NCBI RefSeq assembly: GCF_030908625.1
Contig: NZ_CP133133.1
Span: 496,001-560,000 of the forward strand
Direction: 5' to 3'
Source of the DNA: Paludicola sp. MB14-C6
Lineage (GTDB): Bacteria > Bacillota > Clostridia > Oscillospirales > Ruminococcaceae
Length of the DNA stretch: 64,000 nucleotides
A program made the position numbers and the translations under genes. The stretch's first letter is position 1. The number at the start of each line of letters is the position of its first letter. The notes below the pieces were generated by a model. That model saw only the letters and a list, made by a program, of their open reading frames with translations, was not told the DNA's origin and made no database searches. Positions 43,807 through 52,737 of this stretch are shown in pieces.

Positions 43807-43834
43807 ATTTGCAGTATGTAGATTTATATTTACG

Positions 43835-45034
43835 TTAAGGCTTTCTTACATAACCCATAGGATTAACTTGCTTACCATTGACACGAACCTCGAAATGCAA
43901 GTGGTTTCCTGTTGAGTTGCCGGTTGTACCAACTCCTGCTATTGCTTGTCCACGACTAACAGTGTCGCCAGCTTTAACATCAATTCTGCTGCAATGCGCA
44001 TATAACGTTACATATCCGCCACCATGGTCAACGATAACGTTATATCCATATCCGACATTTTGATATTTTACTGAAATAACTTTACCACTTTGTGATGCAA
44101 CAATTGTTGTTCCGGAAGGAGCACCAATATCTACACCAGTATGGAAATCACGATTGCCAAACATAGTTCTCCAACCAAAAGGTGAAGTAATTCTAGATGA
44201 TGAAGGAACCGGCCATTTAAATGCACCCTCAGGGGCCGTACCACCACCTGATTGTTCCGCAATAATACGATCAATTTCAGCATATTGCTGATCAATTAGC
44301 TTCTGATTTTTCTTTTTCTCAGCATAATATTGATCCCATTTTGCTTTTAATTGTGCTTTACTAGCTTCACTTTGCTTTTTCATTGACTCAAGATTTTCGG
44401 ATTTCTTATCTAGTTGAGTTTTTGATGCATTAAGCGATTGGTTCTGCTCTTCCATTTTAGCTTTAATCTTTTCTAAATCATTGCGTTGCTTTGATAGTTT
44501 ATCAATTAAATCTTGGTCACTTTTTGAAATTCGCTTTAACAATTCTGCTCTTGTTAAGAAATCAGAAAAGCTCTTCGCCTCCAAAATAGTAGTTAAAGCT
44601 GAATTTGAACCTGCTATGTACATTGCACGAACTCTTTGTGCAAATAAATCCTGACTTTCACTAATTTCTTTTTCTTTTACGGAAATTTCGCCTTTCTTTA
44701 ACCCAATATCATGTTGCATTAACTCAATTTTTTGTTTAAACAAATCAATTTGCTTTTCTGTATTTTCTATGTTTTTCTCATATATCTCTTGCTTTTCTTC
44801 TTCATCTTTAATTTGGCCTGAGATATTATTTAAATTATTACTTAAATTTTTATTGGATTTTTCTAAATCAGATATTTTTTTTTCTAATTCAGAAATTGAT
44901 CTTGCATCCACCGTTGTATTAACATTTATGAAACCAAAGGCAGTAAAAGACACAATCACCATAGTCATAACTATGGAAACCATCCTAATACCTTTTTTAG
45001 TATTTGTTTTAAATAGTTTTGAAAACCTATTCAT
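43835..45034 (-). CDS. EnvC/PcsB-type murein hydrolase activator or M23 peptidase
   Basis: 399 residues. A signal-anchor (VSIVMTMVIVSFTAFGFINV, about 19-38) is followed by a long coiled coil (45-270; ISELEKKISDLEKSNKNLSNNLNNISGQIKDEEEKQEI). The C-terminal LytM/M23 domain has GWRTMFGNRDFHTGVDIGAPSGT (HxxxD), TLYAHCSRI and GNHLHFEVRVNG (HxH), so all four zinc-site residues appear present and it could be an active endopeptidase. FtsEX complexes in Firmicutes control coiled-coil hydrolases such as PcsB and CwlO. It lies 12 bp after ftsX, which supports that partnership. Confidence 0.92.
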   Translation of the reverse strand: MNRFSKLFKTNTKKGIRMVSIVMTMVIVSFTAFGFINVNTTVDARSISELEKKISDLEKSNKNLSNNLNNISGQIKDEEEKQEIYEKNIENTEKQIDLFKQKIELMQHDIGLKKGEISVKEKEISESQDLFAQRVRAMYIAGSNSALTTILEAKSFSDFLTRAELLKRISKSDQDLIDKLSKQRNDLEKIKAKMEEQNQSLNASKTQLDKKSENLESMKKQSEASKAQLKAKWDQYYAEKKKNQKLIDQQYAEIDRIIAEQSGGGTAPEGAFKWPVPSSSRITSPFGWRTMFGNRDFHTGVDIGAPSGTTIVASQSGKVISVKYQNVGYGYNVIVDHGGGYVTLYAHCSRIDVKAGDTVSRGQAIAGVGTTGNSTGNHLHFEVRVNGKQVNPMGYVRKP

Positions 45035-45046
45035 TACAAAGCCCCC

Positions 45047-45952
45047 TTATACACGTGCATGATTACGGATACTAATCACACTTCCTACTGTACCTAGCAA
45101 TGTTCCGGTAACAGTAAAAAATCCACCAACTGTCAACGCTAGATCTTTGAATGGTATTATACTTTCTAACGCAGATTTAACCCAAATTGAAGCATCTTCT
45201 ACTACAAATGCGGTCAAATAATGATATCCACCCCAAATTACAATAAAAGCAATAAATGCTGATATTAAACCGAGCATAAAGCCTTCTACTATAAACGGAA
45301 TACGAATAAAAGTATTTGTTGCACCGACATATTTCATAATGTTAATTTCTTTTCTTCTTGTAAAAATTGTTGCCCGAATTGTATTAGCAATTATGACAAG
45401 AGAAATAATGCCTAATGCTATAATCAAAATGCTGCCAAAAGTATTAACTGTTCTTTGCACATATGTTAAAGTATGAGCCACCTCGTTTGAAGCTTGTACA
45501 ATATCTACTCCTGCGATAGTTTTCAATTCTTTTACAGTTTGCTCTGTTAGAGATAAGTCTTTTACTTTTAACTCGAACATATCCGGAATGGTATTTCTAT
45601 TTTCTAACCCGTCTAACAAATATCCTTCATTGCCAAGCATTTTCTTTGTATTTTCAAGGCCTTGTGCTTTTGATACATAGGTTAGCTTACTGATATTTGC
45701 ATTTTTTTGAATTGCAGATTTTACATTATCAATGGTAGCTTGATCAGCATCTTGTTTTAGAAAAACAACCATTTCTGTTTGATTTTGTATGTATCCAACC
45801 ATGCTATCTACATTCACTTTAATTAAATATGCAGCACCAACGATAATTAAACAGGTGGCCAACACACCAACTGAGGTAAACGCCATAACACGATTGCGCC
45901 ATAAACTTCTTATACCTTCTTTAAGAAGATATTTAAAACTTGAACCTTTCAT
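45047..45952 (-). CDS. ftsX: Cell-division ABC-type permease FtsX
   Basis: 301 residues. It has an N-terminal cytoplasmic segment, TM1 (VGVLATCLIIVGAAYLI), an extracellular loop of about 130 residues (VVFLKQDADQATIDNVKSAIQK ... TPDMFELKVKDLSLTEQTVKELKTIAGVD region) and three C-terminal helices with RATIFTRRKEINIMKYVGATNTFIRIPFIVEGFMLGLISA, the FtsX signature. It passes the ATPase state of FtsE to an outside wall hydrolase. It begins immediately after ftsE without a gap. Confidence 0.96.
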   Translation of the reverse strand: MKGSSFKYLLKEGIRSLWRNRVMAFTSVGVLATCLIIVGAAYLIKVNVDSMVGYIQNQTEMVVFLKQDADQATIDNVKSAIQKNANISKLTYVSKAQGLENTKKMLGNEGYLLDGLENRNTIPDMFELKVKDLSLTEQTVKELKTIAGVDIVQASNEVAHTLTYVQRTVNTFGSILIIALGIISLVIIANTIRATIFTRRKEINIMKYVGATNTFIRIPFIVEGFMLGLISAFIAFIVIWGGYHYLTAFVVEDASIWVKSALESIIPFKDLALTVGGFFTVTGTLLGTVGSVISIRNHARV

Positions 45953-46639
45953 TTATAATCTCCCCTCATTTGGCTGTATCATATCATCAAATACAACGAG
46001 ACCGCTGTCTATGGTAACAGTTCTACCACCAAAATGACGCACCATGTCTTGCTCATGAGTAACCATTAAAATGGTTGTACCACATTGATTAATTCCTTGC
46101 AGCAACTCAACAATTTCATAGGATAACTCAGGATCGATATTTCCTGTAGGCTCATCGGCAATAATAATGGGAGGATCGTTTACAAGTGCACGAGCTAAAG
46201 CAACACGTTGTTGCTCTCCTCCTGATATTTCATTAGGGAACCTTTTTGCTTTTTGCTCTAGTCCCATTAAGTTTAAGATATATGGTACCCTGTTTCGAAT
46301 AAATTTAGTGGATGCATCCGTAACACGTAAGCTGAATGCAACATTATCGTAAACAGTCATATTCGGAATAAGTCTAAAATCTTGGAATACTACCCCAAGC
46401 TTTCTTCGATATTGCGGAATTTGGCGTTGCTTTAATCTACCGATATTTTCACCATTTACTCTTACGATACCGCTTGATGCTACTTTTTCTCTTAGTAAAA
46501 GCTTAATAATTGAGCTTTTTCCAGCACCAGAAGCCCCAACAATAAAAACAAATTCTCCGCTATCAACGTTAAGCGTAATGTCTTTTAGAGCTGTTGTTTT
46601 GTTGTCATATTTTAATGATACGTTTGATAACTCTATCAT
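45953..46639 (-). CDS. ftsE: Cell-division ATP-binding protein FtsE
   Basis: 228 residues. Walker A GASGAGKSS (about 34-42), a Q-loop FQDFRLI, signature ISGGEQQRVALARAL and Walker B IIIADEPTGNIDPE are all present. The YDNVAFSLRVTDA segment is typical for FtsE. It forms the FtsEX complex at the division site or sidewall. First of the tightly packed ftsE-ftsX-M23 series, 31 bp after the CdaR-type regulator. Confidence 0.97.
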   Translation of the reverse strand: MIELSNVSLKYDNKTTALKDITLNVDSGEFVFIVGASGAGKSSIIKLLLREKVASSGIVRVNGENIGRLKQRQIPQYRRKLGVVFQDFRLIPNMTVYDNVAFSLRVTDASTKFIRNRVPYILNLMGLEQKAKRFPNEISGGEQQRVALARALVNDPPIIIADEPTGNIDPELSYEIVELLQGINQCGTTILMVTHEQDMVRHFGGRTVTIDSGLVVFDDMIQPNEGRL

Positions 46640-46670
46640 TTCAACCGCTCCTTACTTTTCTCTCTCTTTT

Positions 46671-47756
46671 TTAGAACTTTGTAGGATTTGCCGTTAAATA
46701 TTTTTTAACCATCAATGCAATTTTAAATACGATTGCATGATCAAATTCTCTTAGATCTAAACCTGTAAGTTTTTTAATTTTTTCTAAACGATATACTAAT
46801 GTGTTTCTATGAACAAACAATTTTCTTGATGTTTCAGAAACGTTTAAGTTATTTTCAAAGAACTTATGAATAGTAAACAATGTTTCTTGGTCTAATGACT
46901 CAATAGAACCTTGTTTAAAAATTTCTCTTAAGAAAGTTTCACAAAGGGTTGTTGGCAATTGATAAATCAAACGAGCAATACCTAAGTTATCGTAACAAAC
47001 GATATTTTCCTCTGTATCAAATACTTTACCAACTTCTAATGCGATTTGTGCTTCTTTAAAAGAACGAGCAAGATCTTTGATTCCTATTACAGTTGTACCA
47101 ATACCAACAGCAGCTTTCGTATAGAATTCGCTACTCAAAGTGTCAACAATAGAACCTGCAAGTTTAGATAAATCTCTTGCATCAATACCTGCTTTTGTTT
47201 CTTTTATTAAAACAATATCATTCTCATTAATATTAAACACGTAATCTTTTTGTTTATCTGGGAATAAATTTTGAATTACATCATAAGCACTAACTTCATT
47301 TGTGGAAATAATACGTATTAACAACGCAACACGATTCACGTCAGAATTGAAGTGAAGCTCACGTGCTTTTACATAAATATCTCCCGGTAAAATGTTGTCT
47401 AATACAATATTTTTTACGAAGTTATTCTTATCATATTTTTCATCATAGTATTGCTTAATGCTTGTTAAAGAAATTGCAATAAGTTGAGCAAATTTTGCAG
47501 CTGTGTCATCTGTACCTTCTACAAATACTGCATACTCAGGTTTTAGATGAGCACCGAATGGTTTATAACTATAACCATCTCTTGTGAAAACTTCATGTGA
47601 ATCAGACATTTCGAATGCTACAAACTCATTTGTTGTTCCTATTTTTGATAATTCACTACAAGCAACAATGGTTGCAGTATCATCGATAACACCGATAACA
47701 CGATTAACTGTATCGCGCATTTGATGAACTACACCTTGGAATAACCTGTTAGACAT
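46671..47756 (-). CDS. CdaR/PucR-type transcriptional regulator
   Basis: 361 residues from the ATG preceded by AAAGGGGTATTCATT; a 16-residue upstream extension is discarded. The N-terminal half (1-130) is a sugar-diacid-type sensory region (VHQMRDTVNRVIGVIDDTATIVACSELSKIG). A GGDEF-like degenerate middle domain (about 130-270) is followed by the PucR C-terminal helix-turn-helix NLNVSETSRKLFVHRNTLVYRLEKIKKLTGLDLREFDHA. Homologues precede ftsE in many Clostridia as far as I recall, so it may control wall or division genes rather than sugar diacids. Confidence in the family is high, in the target low. Confidence 0.88.
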   Translation of the reverse strand: MSNRLFQGVVHQMRDTVNRVIGVIDDTATIVACSELSKIGTTNEFVAFEMSDSHEVFTRDGYSYKPFGAHLKPEYAVFVEGTDDTAAKFAQLIAISLTSIKQYYDEKYDKNNFVKNIVLDNILPGDIYVKARELHFNSDVNRVALLIRIISTNEVSAYDVIQNLFPDKQKDYVFNINENDIVLIKETKAGIDARDLSKLAGSIVDTLSSEFYTKAAVGIGTTVIGIKDLARSFKEAQIALEVGKVFDTEENIVCYDNLGIARLIYQLPTTLCETFLREIFKQGSIESLDQETLFTIHKFFENNLNVSETSRKLFVHRNTLVYRLEKIKKLTGLDLREFDHAIVFKIALMVKKYLTANPTKF

Positions 47757-48283
47757 AATGAATACCCCTTTTACCGTTATATTTTGAACTAAATTAAATT
47801 TCACTTATATCTATTTTACCTAATTTTTCGTAATATTGCAAGGTGAAAGCACAAATATTTTACTTTTATATTGGTTAATGTGCCGACAAAATGAACATTC
47901 GATACAACTTGTAACCAATTGTAACACATTTGTAACTATTATTTGTGAACAAACCATGAAGGATGGGTTAAATCAGCAATTAACTTTGTTTTAATTATTC
48001 TTTATGCTATAATAATCCGTAGGGATTATTATATATTTACGTGGCGATGCGAACATTGTGCTGCGCAAAAACGCATATCGCTTATTATATCAATACTTTG
48101 TTTATGATATAATAATATAAAACTGGTTATATCAATAAAAATATAGGTTAGCACCTATTCATTCGCAATACAATGTAGGGAGTGACCTGCGGTCACTCCG
48201 CGGAACGGTTACAGACCGTTCCCTACAAAAGTTAATTGTTATTAAATTAGCATAACAGACAAAATAAACCTCAGGAGGTAATT
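47757..48283. other. Long intergenic region with palindromic repeat
   Basis: About 480 bp between divergent genes. It holds TATAATAAT-type promoter-like sequence near 48008-48018 and 48110-48120, and a compact REP-like repeat at 48174-48227 (separate entry). GCGATGCGAACATT and AACGCATATCGC near 48043-48092 form an imperfect inverted pair. No credible open reading frame was seen. Confidence 0.5.
48174..48227. repeat. REP-like cloverleaf palindrome (54 bp)
   Basis: TGTAGGG and CCCTACA form an outer stem enclosing two hairpins: AGTGACC with GGTCACT, and GGAACGGT with ACCGTTCC. It is GC-rich (about 60%) in an AT-rich region, unlike its surroundings. Intergenic GC-rich cloverleaf palindromes of this type occur in many copies in some clostridial genomes, from memory; copy number cannot be seen here. 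Confidence 0.75.
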
Positions 48284-49039
48284 ATGGAGTTAATATCATG
48301 GAACGTAAATGGACTAAGGGCTTGCTTAACAAAAGGCTTTTTAGACTTTTGTTATACAATGAATGCAGATATATTTTGTATTCAAGAAACAAAATTACAG
48401 GAAGGACAAGTGGAATTAGAACTGGATGGTTATGAGCAATATTGGAATAGTGCTATTAAAAAAGGATATTCAGGCACTGCTGTTTTTACAAAGGCAAAAC
48501 CAATATCAGTGTCTTATGATATCGGCAGAGAGGAGCATAGTGGCGAAGGCAGAGTAATTACACTTGAATATGATTCCTTTTATCTTGTAAATGTTTATAC
48601 GCCGAATGCACAACGTGGGTTAGCTCGACTTGACTATCGTATGCAATGGGAAGATGCATTTCGGGAATACCTGTTGAAACTAAACCAAACAAAACCTGTA
48701 ATTATGTGCGGTGATTTGAATGTTGCTCATAATGAAATTGACTTAAAAAATCCGAAGTCAAATCGTCAGAATGCAGGTTTCTCTGATGAAGAACGTGGTA
48801 AAATGACTGAACTATTAGATTCAGGCTTTGTCGACAGTTTCCGTTATTTATATCCTGATGTAACGGGTGCTTATTCTTGGTGGTCTTATATGTATAATGC
48901 AAGAGCAAACAATGCAGGATGGAGAATAGACTATTTCGTTGTAAGCGAGCAACTAAAGGATAAAATCAAAGAAGCAAGTATTCATAGCAATATTATGGGT
49001 AGTGACCATTGCCCTGTTTCGCTTGAAATTGCTTTATAG
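48284..49039 (+). CDS. Exodeoxyribonuclease III / AP endonuclease
   Basis: 251 residues of the ExoA/XthA family. It acts in base-excision repair as AP endonuclease and 3'-5' exonuclease. WNVNGLRACLTKGF (6-19), the catalytic FCIQETKLQ (Glu near 34), VNVYTPNAQRGLARLDYR, GDLNVAHNEIDLKNPKSNRQNAGFSDEER with Asp-Asn pair near 145-147, and SDHCPVSLEI (His near the C-terminus) are all present. The ATG follows TCAGGAGGTAATT. The aldo/keto reductase starts 14 bp later. Confidence 0.97.
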   Translation: MELISWNVNGLRACLTKGFLDFCYTMNADIFCIQETKLQEGQVELELDGYEQYWNSAIKKGYSGTAVFTKAKPISVSYDIGREEHSGEGRVITLEYDSFYLVNVYTPNAQRGLARLDYRMQWEDAFREYLLKLNQTKPVIMCGDLNVAHNEIDLKNPKSNRQNAGFSDEERGKMTELLDSGFVDSFRYLYPDVTGAYSWWSYMYNARANNAGWRIDYFVVSEQLKDKIKEASIHSNIMGSDHCPVSLEIAL

Positions 49040-49053
49040 AGAGGATGAATATT

Positions 49054-49905
49054 ATGAAATCTACAAATGATGGCGTTATTTTAAATAATGGTGTGAAGAT
49101 GCCGTGTATTGGGTTTGGAACATATAAAACTTCCGATGGTGATGTATGTATATCTGCTGTGAAAGAAGCGATTCAATGTGGTTATCGCCATATTGATTCT
49201 GCTGCTGTTTATGGTAACGAAGTGGGTGTTGGGCAAGCAATAAAAGAGTGTGGCGTTCCAAGGAATGAATTATTTATTACAAGTAAAGTATGGAATGATG
49301 TACGAGGGTATAAAAACACCTTGAGCGCATTTGAAGACACGATGAATAAACTTGACTTGGATTATCTTGATTTATATCTTATCCATTGGCCTATACCAAG
49401 GGCATATCGTGAGACTTGGGAAAAGGAAAATCAAGAAACTTGGAGAGCAATTGAAGATTTATATAATCAAGGAAAAATTAAAGCAATTGGTGTTAGTAAC
49501 TTTAAGCCACACCATATTGAATCGCTATTAAAAACGGCTACCATTAAGCCTATGGTTAACCAAATAGAACTTCATCCCGGTGAGTTACAAGAAGATAAAG
49601 TGGCTTATTGCAAAGAAAATGGGATTGTTTTAGAAGCATATACTCCATTAGGACGTGGCAAACTTGCAGAGATCAAACAAATGCAAGACTTAGAAAAGAA
49701 ATATAATAAATCTTTTGCACAGCTTTGTATTCGTTGGTCATTACAACATGGATTTGTTCCATTACCAAAATCCGTTACACCAAGCAGAATCATTGAAAAT
49801 ACTAAGGTATTTGATTTTGAAATTAGCAACGAAGATATGAAGATTATTGATGCAATCACTTACGATGGTTGCAAAGGCAAAGATACTGATTTAATTGAAT
49901 TTTAG
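49054..49905 (+). CDS. Aldo/keto reductase
   Basis: 283 residues, start chosen at MKSTND with GAGAGGATG upstream rather than the ATG at 49045. NADPH-dependent AKR barrel: NGVKMPCIGFGTYKT, GYRHIDSAAVYGNEVGVGQAIKECG (catalytic Asp and Tyr), FITSKVWN (Lys) and LDLYLIHWP (His) complete the tetrad. PLPKSVTPSRIIENTKVFDFEIS is the C-terminal cofactor site. It reduces aldehydes or ketones; 2,5-diketogluconate reductase-like. Co-transcribed with the exonuclease gene. Confidence 0.95.
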   Translation: MKSTNDGVILNNGVKMPCIGFGTYKTSDGDVCISAVKEAIQCGYRHIDSAAVYGNEVGVGQAIKECGVPRNELFITSKVWNDVRGYKNTLSAFEDTMNKLDLDYLDLYLIHWPIPRAYRETWEKENQETWRAIEDLYNQGKIKAIGVSNFKPHHIESLLKTATIKPMVNQIELHPGELQEDKVAYCKENGIVLEAYTPLGRGKLAEIKQMQDLEKKYNKSFAQLCIRWSLQHGFVPLPKSVTPSRIIENTKVFDFEISNEDMKIIDAITYDGCKGKDTDLIEF

Positions 49906-49911
49906 AATAAA

Positions 49912-49945
49912 CAATAGCCATTTGAATATTTTCAAATGGCTATTG
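49912..49945 (+). terminator. Terminator after aldo/keto reductase
   Basis: CAATAGCCATTTGAA pairs perfectly with TTCAAATGGCTATTG around TATT; only TTGTATTGG follows, so the T-run is weak. Confidence 0.7.
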
Positions 49946-49954
49946 TTGTATTGG

Positions 49955-49978
49955 TTGTGTAAATATGGTATAGTGATA
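49955..49978 (+). repeat. 24-bp promoter repeat, copy 1
   Basis: The sequence starting TTGTGTAAATATGGTATAGT and continuing GATA is identical to 50787-50810. With TTGTAT 17 bases before TATAGT it can serve as the methyltransferase promoter. Confidence 0.7.
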
Positions 49979-50006
49979 AGATATTCGGCATTAGAGGAGT
50001 GACAAT

Positions 50007-50741
50007 ATGAAATATTTTGAGAGTCCTACCTATGGCAAAATTACAACCAAACTGTATGGAAATGATTTGAAACAATTGGGTATGGCAACAATGAATCAAC
50101 TACAAATCTTATGCGATACTCTTTTGCAGAATGACTGTAAAAGATTTTTAGATTTAGGCTGTAGTTGTGGTCAAATTACTAAATGGTTATCTGAACAGTT
50201 ATCCAGTGAAGCAATCGGTGTAGATATTGATACTGATGCACTTTCATATGCAAACAAAACTAATGATAAAGCTTCTATTCAATATAAACACATCAATTTT
50301 AACGAATTGAATTTCCCACCCCGTTCTTTTGATGCAATCATTTCAATAGATACTTTATATTTCTGCAATTCAATAATTGACATTGAAAACATACTAACCA
50401 ATTGCTTGCAACTCTTGAGCAAGAATGGAATACTTGCAGTGTATTGGGAGAACTGTCCATTACAACTATTTCAAAACCAAACTAATCATCCATTTGATAC
50501 GCCTATTGGACAATGGGCGCTAAAACATAACATTGACTTCACTCCGATTGATTTTTCTAAAAATGTTCTCCCGTTTTGGGATACATGGGAACTATTCGAA
50601 AAGAACAAAGAAAAGTTAATTGAAGAAATAGGTGTAGAATTTTATGATGAAATGAAGCATGAATGGACTTTGGTAAACAAATTTCATAAAGAAAATCCCA
50701 ATGCAATTGGTAAATGGTTATATATTATAAAAGCTAACTAA
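50007..50741 (+). CDS. Class I SAM-dependent methyltransferase
   Basis: 244 residues. Motif I is RFLDLGCSCGQITKWL (about 46-61), the acidic motif II AIGVDIDTDALSYANK (about 69-84), and the post-motif SFDAIISIDTLYFC (about 110-123). No domain specific for a substrate is present. The protein resembles small-molecule methyltransferases of the Methyltransf_11/25 type. Its C-terminal half is rich in Trp and charged residues. It is a single-gene unit behind a promoter that is repeated upstream of the RAYT remnant. Cytoplasmic. Confidence 0.85.
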   Translation: MKYFESPTYGKITTKLYGNDLKQLGMATMNQLQILCDTLLQNDCKRFLDLGCSCGQITKWLSEQLSSEAIGVDIDTDALSYANKTNDKASIQYKHINFNELNFPPRSFDAIISIDTLYFCNSIIDIENILTNCLQLLSKNGILAVYWENCPLQLFQNQTNHPFDTPIGQWALKHNIDFTPIDFSKNVLPFWDTWELFEKNKEKLIEEIGVEFYDEMKHEWTLVNKFHKENPNAIGKWLYIIKAN

Positions 50742-50786
50742 ATAGCGGGGTTATACTGAAAATATATTTTAATTTCATTATAAATA

Positions 50787-50810
50787 TTGTGTAAATATGG
50801 TATAGTGATA
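50787..50810 (+). repeat. 24-bp promoter repeat, copy 2
   Basis: Exact copy of 49955-49978, here 29 bp ahead of the decayed transposase. TTATAA sits 17 bases before TATAGT. Confidence 0.7.
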
Positions 50811-50838
50811 TAAAAATTAGATATGAGGATGTGATAAA

Positions 50839-51210
50839 TTGGAATTACCAAAGCGAAAACGAATACGATTACAAGGTTTTGACTATAGTAAAAACGGTAT
50901 TTATTTTATTACAATTTGCACAAACAATCGTCTTAACCTGTTTTGTACAATAACTGATGACATTTTACATTTAACACAATGTGGATTCATTATAGAAAAA
51001 CACATTGGTTGTCTAAATAAAATCAATCAAGGTATATCTGTTTTAAATACGATATTATGCCCAATCACATACATATGTTGATAAAGATTAGTAGGGAGCG
51101 CATTTTACGATCATATCGTTCGTAATGAAAATGAATATTACAATATATTTCAATACATTAAAACCAACGCAATACATTGGAAAGAAGACGAATTCTATGT
51201 AGCAAACTAA
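50839..51210 (+). pseudogene. Decayed REP-associated tyrosine (RAYT/Y1) transposase
   Basis: The start, TTG or the following codon, opens MELPKRKRIRLQGFDYSKNGIYFITICTNNRLNLF, the classic N-terminus of RAYT/TnpA-REP proteins. The HUH motif is present but in another frame: ATG at 51057 reads MPNHIHMLIKI. The C-terminus returns to the first frame from 51091: SAFYDHIVRNENEYYNIFQYIKTNAIHWKEDEFYVAN and a stop at 51208-51210; its Tyr in QYIKTN is the expected catalytic position. So one frameshift lies before the HUH and the middle (normally about 60 residues) is deleted. It cannot encode an active protein. Confidence 0.85.
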
Positions 51211-51300
51211 ATACATCTAATATAGAATTGAACAAATCTAGAAAAACGGATTTATCAATTAAATCAGAAGGGCTAAATAATATTAAATAAATTTACAACA

Positions 51301-51345
51301 AAAGTAACCCCGCATTGAACTATAATTTCAATGTGGGGTTACTTT
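51301..51345. repeat. REP-like palindrome next to the RAYT remnant
   Basis: AAAGTAACCCCGCATTGAA pairs with TTCAATGTGGGGTTACTTT, a 19-bp stem with one G-T pair. GCGGGGTTA, complementary to its left arm, also occurs at 50747 on the other side of the remnant. It can also act as a terminator, since TTTTATAT follows. Confidence 0.65.
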
Positions 51346-51501
51346 TATATAGGTATAACAAGAAATTAACATACGACTTATAATACTTTTTTCTAGTATA
51401 TCTATATTATAGCATAAAAACGCTATTTCTTCAAGACTTGTATTCACCAGTATATTCCAATATAATTAGAACACATCAAAACATGAAAGGTGACGTAAAT
51501 T

Positions 51502-52344
51502 ATGGGATATTCAATTTTCGAGGGAACAATAACTGACATGACATGGGTAGAAATTGAGGAGCTAGCAAACGAGAGTACTATTGTTCTATTTCCTATGGGT
51601 GTTATAGAAGAACATGGGCCGCATCTATGCTTAGGTACTGATATTTATTTAAGTTACACTGGATGCAAACAGCTCAAATCGAAACTTGAAGCTTTGGGTA
51701 AAAAAGTCTTAGTTGTTCCTCCCTATTACTGGGGAATTAACAATGTAACAGGTGCGTTTCCTGGTTCATTCACAGTGAGAAAAGAAACCATGAAAAATAT
51801 AATATATGACACTTTATCCTGTCTAAAACGTTGGAGCTTTAAAAACGTTTATTGCTTCTATGGGCATGGTGATATTGATCACATTAACGCGATTTTAGAA
51901 GCAATTATTGATATTCGTAAAGACACAGAATTAGACGTTAAAATGGTTGTAGAAGGGTTTAGTTTACAACGATTTGGATTAACTGGAAATGAAGATTATA
52001 TTTTACCTGTAACTCCGCCTATGCCGGATGAAATTAATGCAACACCAGAAAGACTTGACATCCATGCCGGTGCAATGGAAACGTCGTATATGTATTATCA
52101 TTTTCCCGAATGTGTTAACGCAGAAATTGCCAAAGGATTACCATCTACAGACTTAACATTCGATGAACTACAGATATGGAGCAAAGGTTGGGATGAAACA
52201 AGAAAATTAGTTCCATTAGGATACGCTGGTAGCCCTGCAAATTTTGAAAGCGTTAATGACAATAAATCCTTTGATGACTTTATATCTGATTTTACTGCTA
52301 AATGTATTATAGAATCAATTGTATCGGAGGTTTCAGCTAGTTGA
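51502..52344 (+). CDS. Creatininase-family amidohydrolase
   Basis: 280 residues. Metal-binding residues of the creatininase family can be recognised: VIEEHGPHLCLGTDIYLS (Glu, His, Asp; about 34-51), YGHGDIDH (about 121-128) and IHAGAMETSYM (His and Glu, about 189-199). The family contains creatinine amidohydrolase, the archaeal ArfB deformylase and mycofactocin MftE; all hydrolyse C-N bonds with two metals. No mycofactocin, flavin or creatine genes are nearby, so the substrate is unknown. AAGGTGACG precedes the ATG. The last seven codons lie in a 22-bp repeat shared with the terminator region at 52756. Confidence 0.87.
   Translation: MGYSIFEGTITDMTWVEIEELANESTIVLFPMGVIEEHGPHLCLGTDIYLSYTGCKQLKSKLEALGKKVLVVPPYYWGINNVTGAFPGSFTVRKETMKNIIYDTLSCLKRWSFKNVYCFYGHGDIDHINAILEAIIDIRKDTELDVKMVVEGFSLQRFGLTGNEDYILPVTPPMPDEINATPERLDIHAGAMETSYMYYHFPECVNAEIAKGLPSTDLTFDELQIWSKGWDETRKLVPLGYAGSPANFESVNDNKSFDDFISDFTAKCIIESIVSEVSAS
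52317..52338 (+). repeat. 22-bp direct repeat, copy 1 (gene end)
   Basis: AATTGTATCGGAGGTTTCAG followed by CT matches 52756-52777 at 21 of 22 positions. It encodes the C-terminal residues of the creatininase-family protein. Confidence 0.7.
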
Positions 52345-52737
52345 AAAACTTAGAACGCAAGAAAGCAATGAATATCAGAAGAATTTTACTTGCGAAAATT
52401 GTTTTTTCTAAAATGACATATAGCAACATATAAATATTTTCTCAAATGTTATTCGCGTGGAACAATTGCTGGTCGCATAACGATTTTACAAGAAACTATC
52501 TAGGGGAGCGAATCAAAAATAATATAGTACAAGCTTCACCTTTATCAATTTTGTACAGACATAGGCGCGGTGTCATATAAAAAACAATTTTGAGAAACAA
52601 AGCATTTTTTATCCATACTTTTTGGGGCGATTGCCAAAAAGCATGGTCAGGTTTGGGCGGATAGCCCAGTATTCATAATACCAAGGAACAAACTAAAATC
52701 ATGCAAATATAATATTAAAATTCACTTTATCGACAGT
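52345..52737. other. Non-coding stretch between the two 22-bp repeats
   Basis: About 390 bp with scattered stops in all frames and no ribosome binding site. A 45-codon frame from 52446 has no recognised product. GGGGCGATTGCCAAAAAGC and GGGCGGATAGCCC near 52624-52668 are small local GC patches. It looks like decayed or non-coding DNA. Confidence 0.5.

Noticed and set aside
51502..52344. Mycofactocin or archaeal-type flavin pathway suggested by the creatininase-family protein
   Set aside because: No mftA-D, arf or other pathway genes are nearby; the family is broad.
52446..52581. 45-codon plus-strand frame in the spacer before gpmI
   Set aside because: No ribosome binding site, no recognisable motif, and it lies in a segment with many stops.
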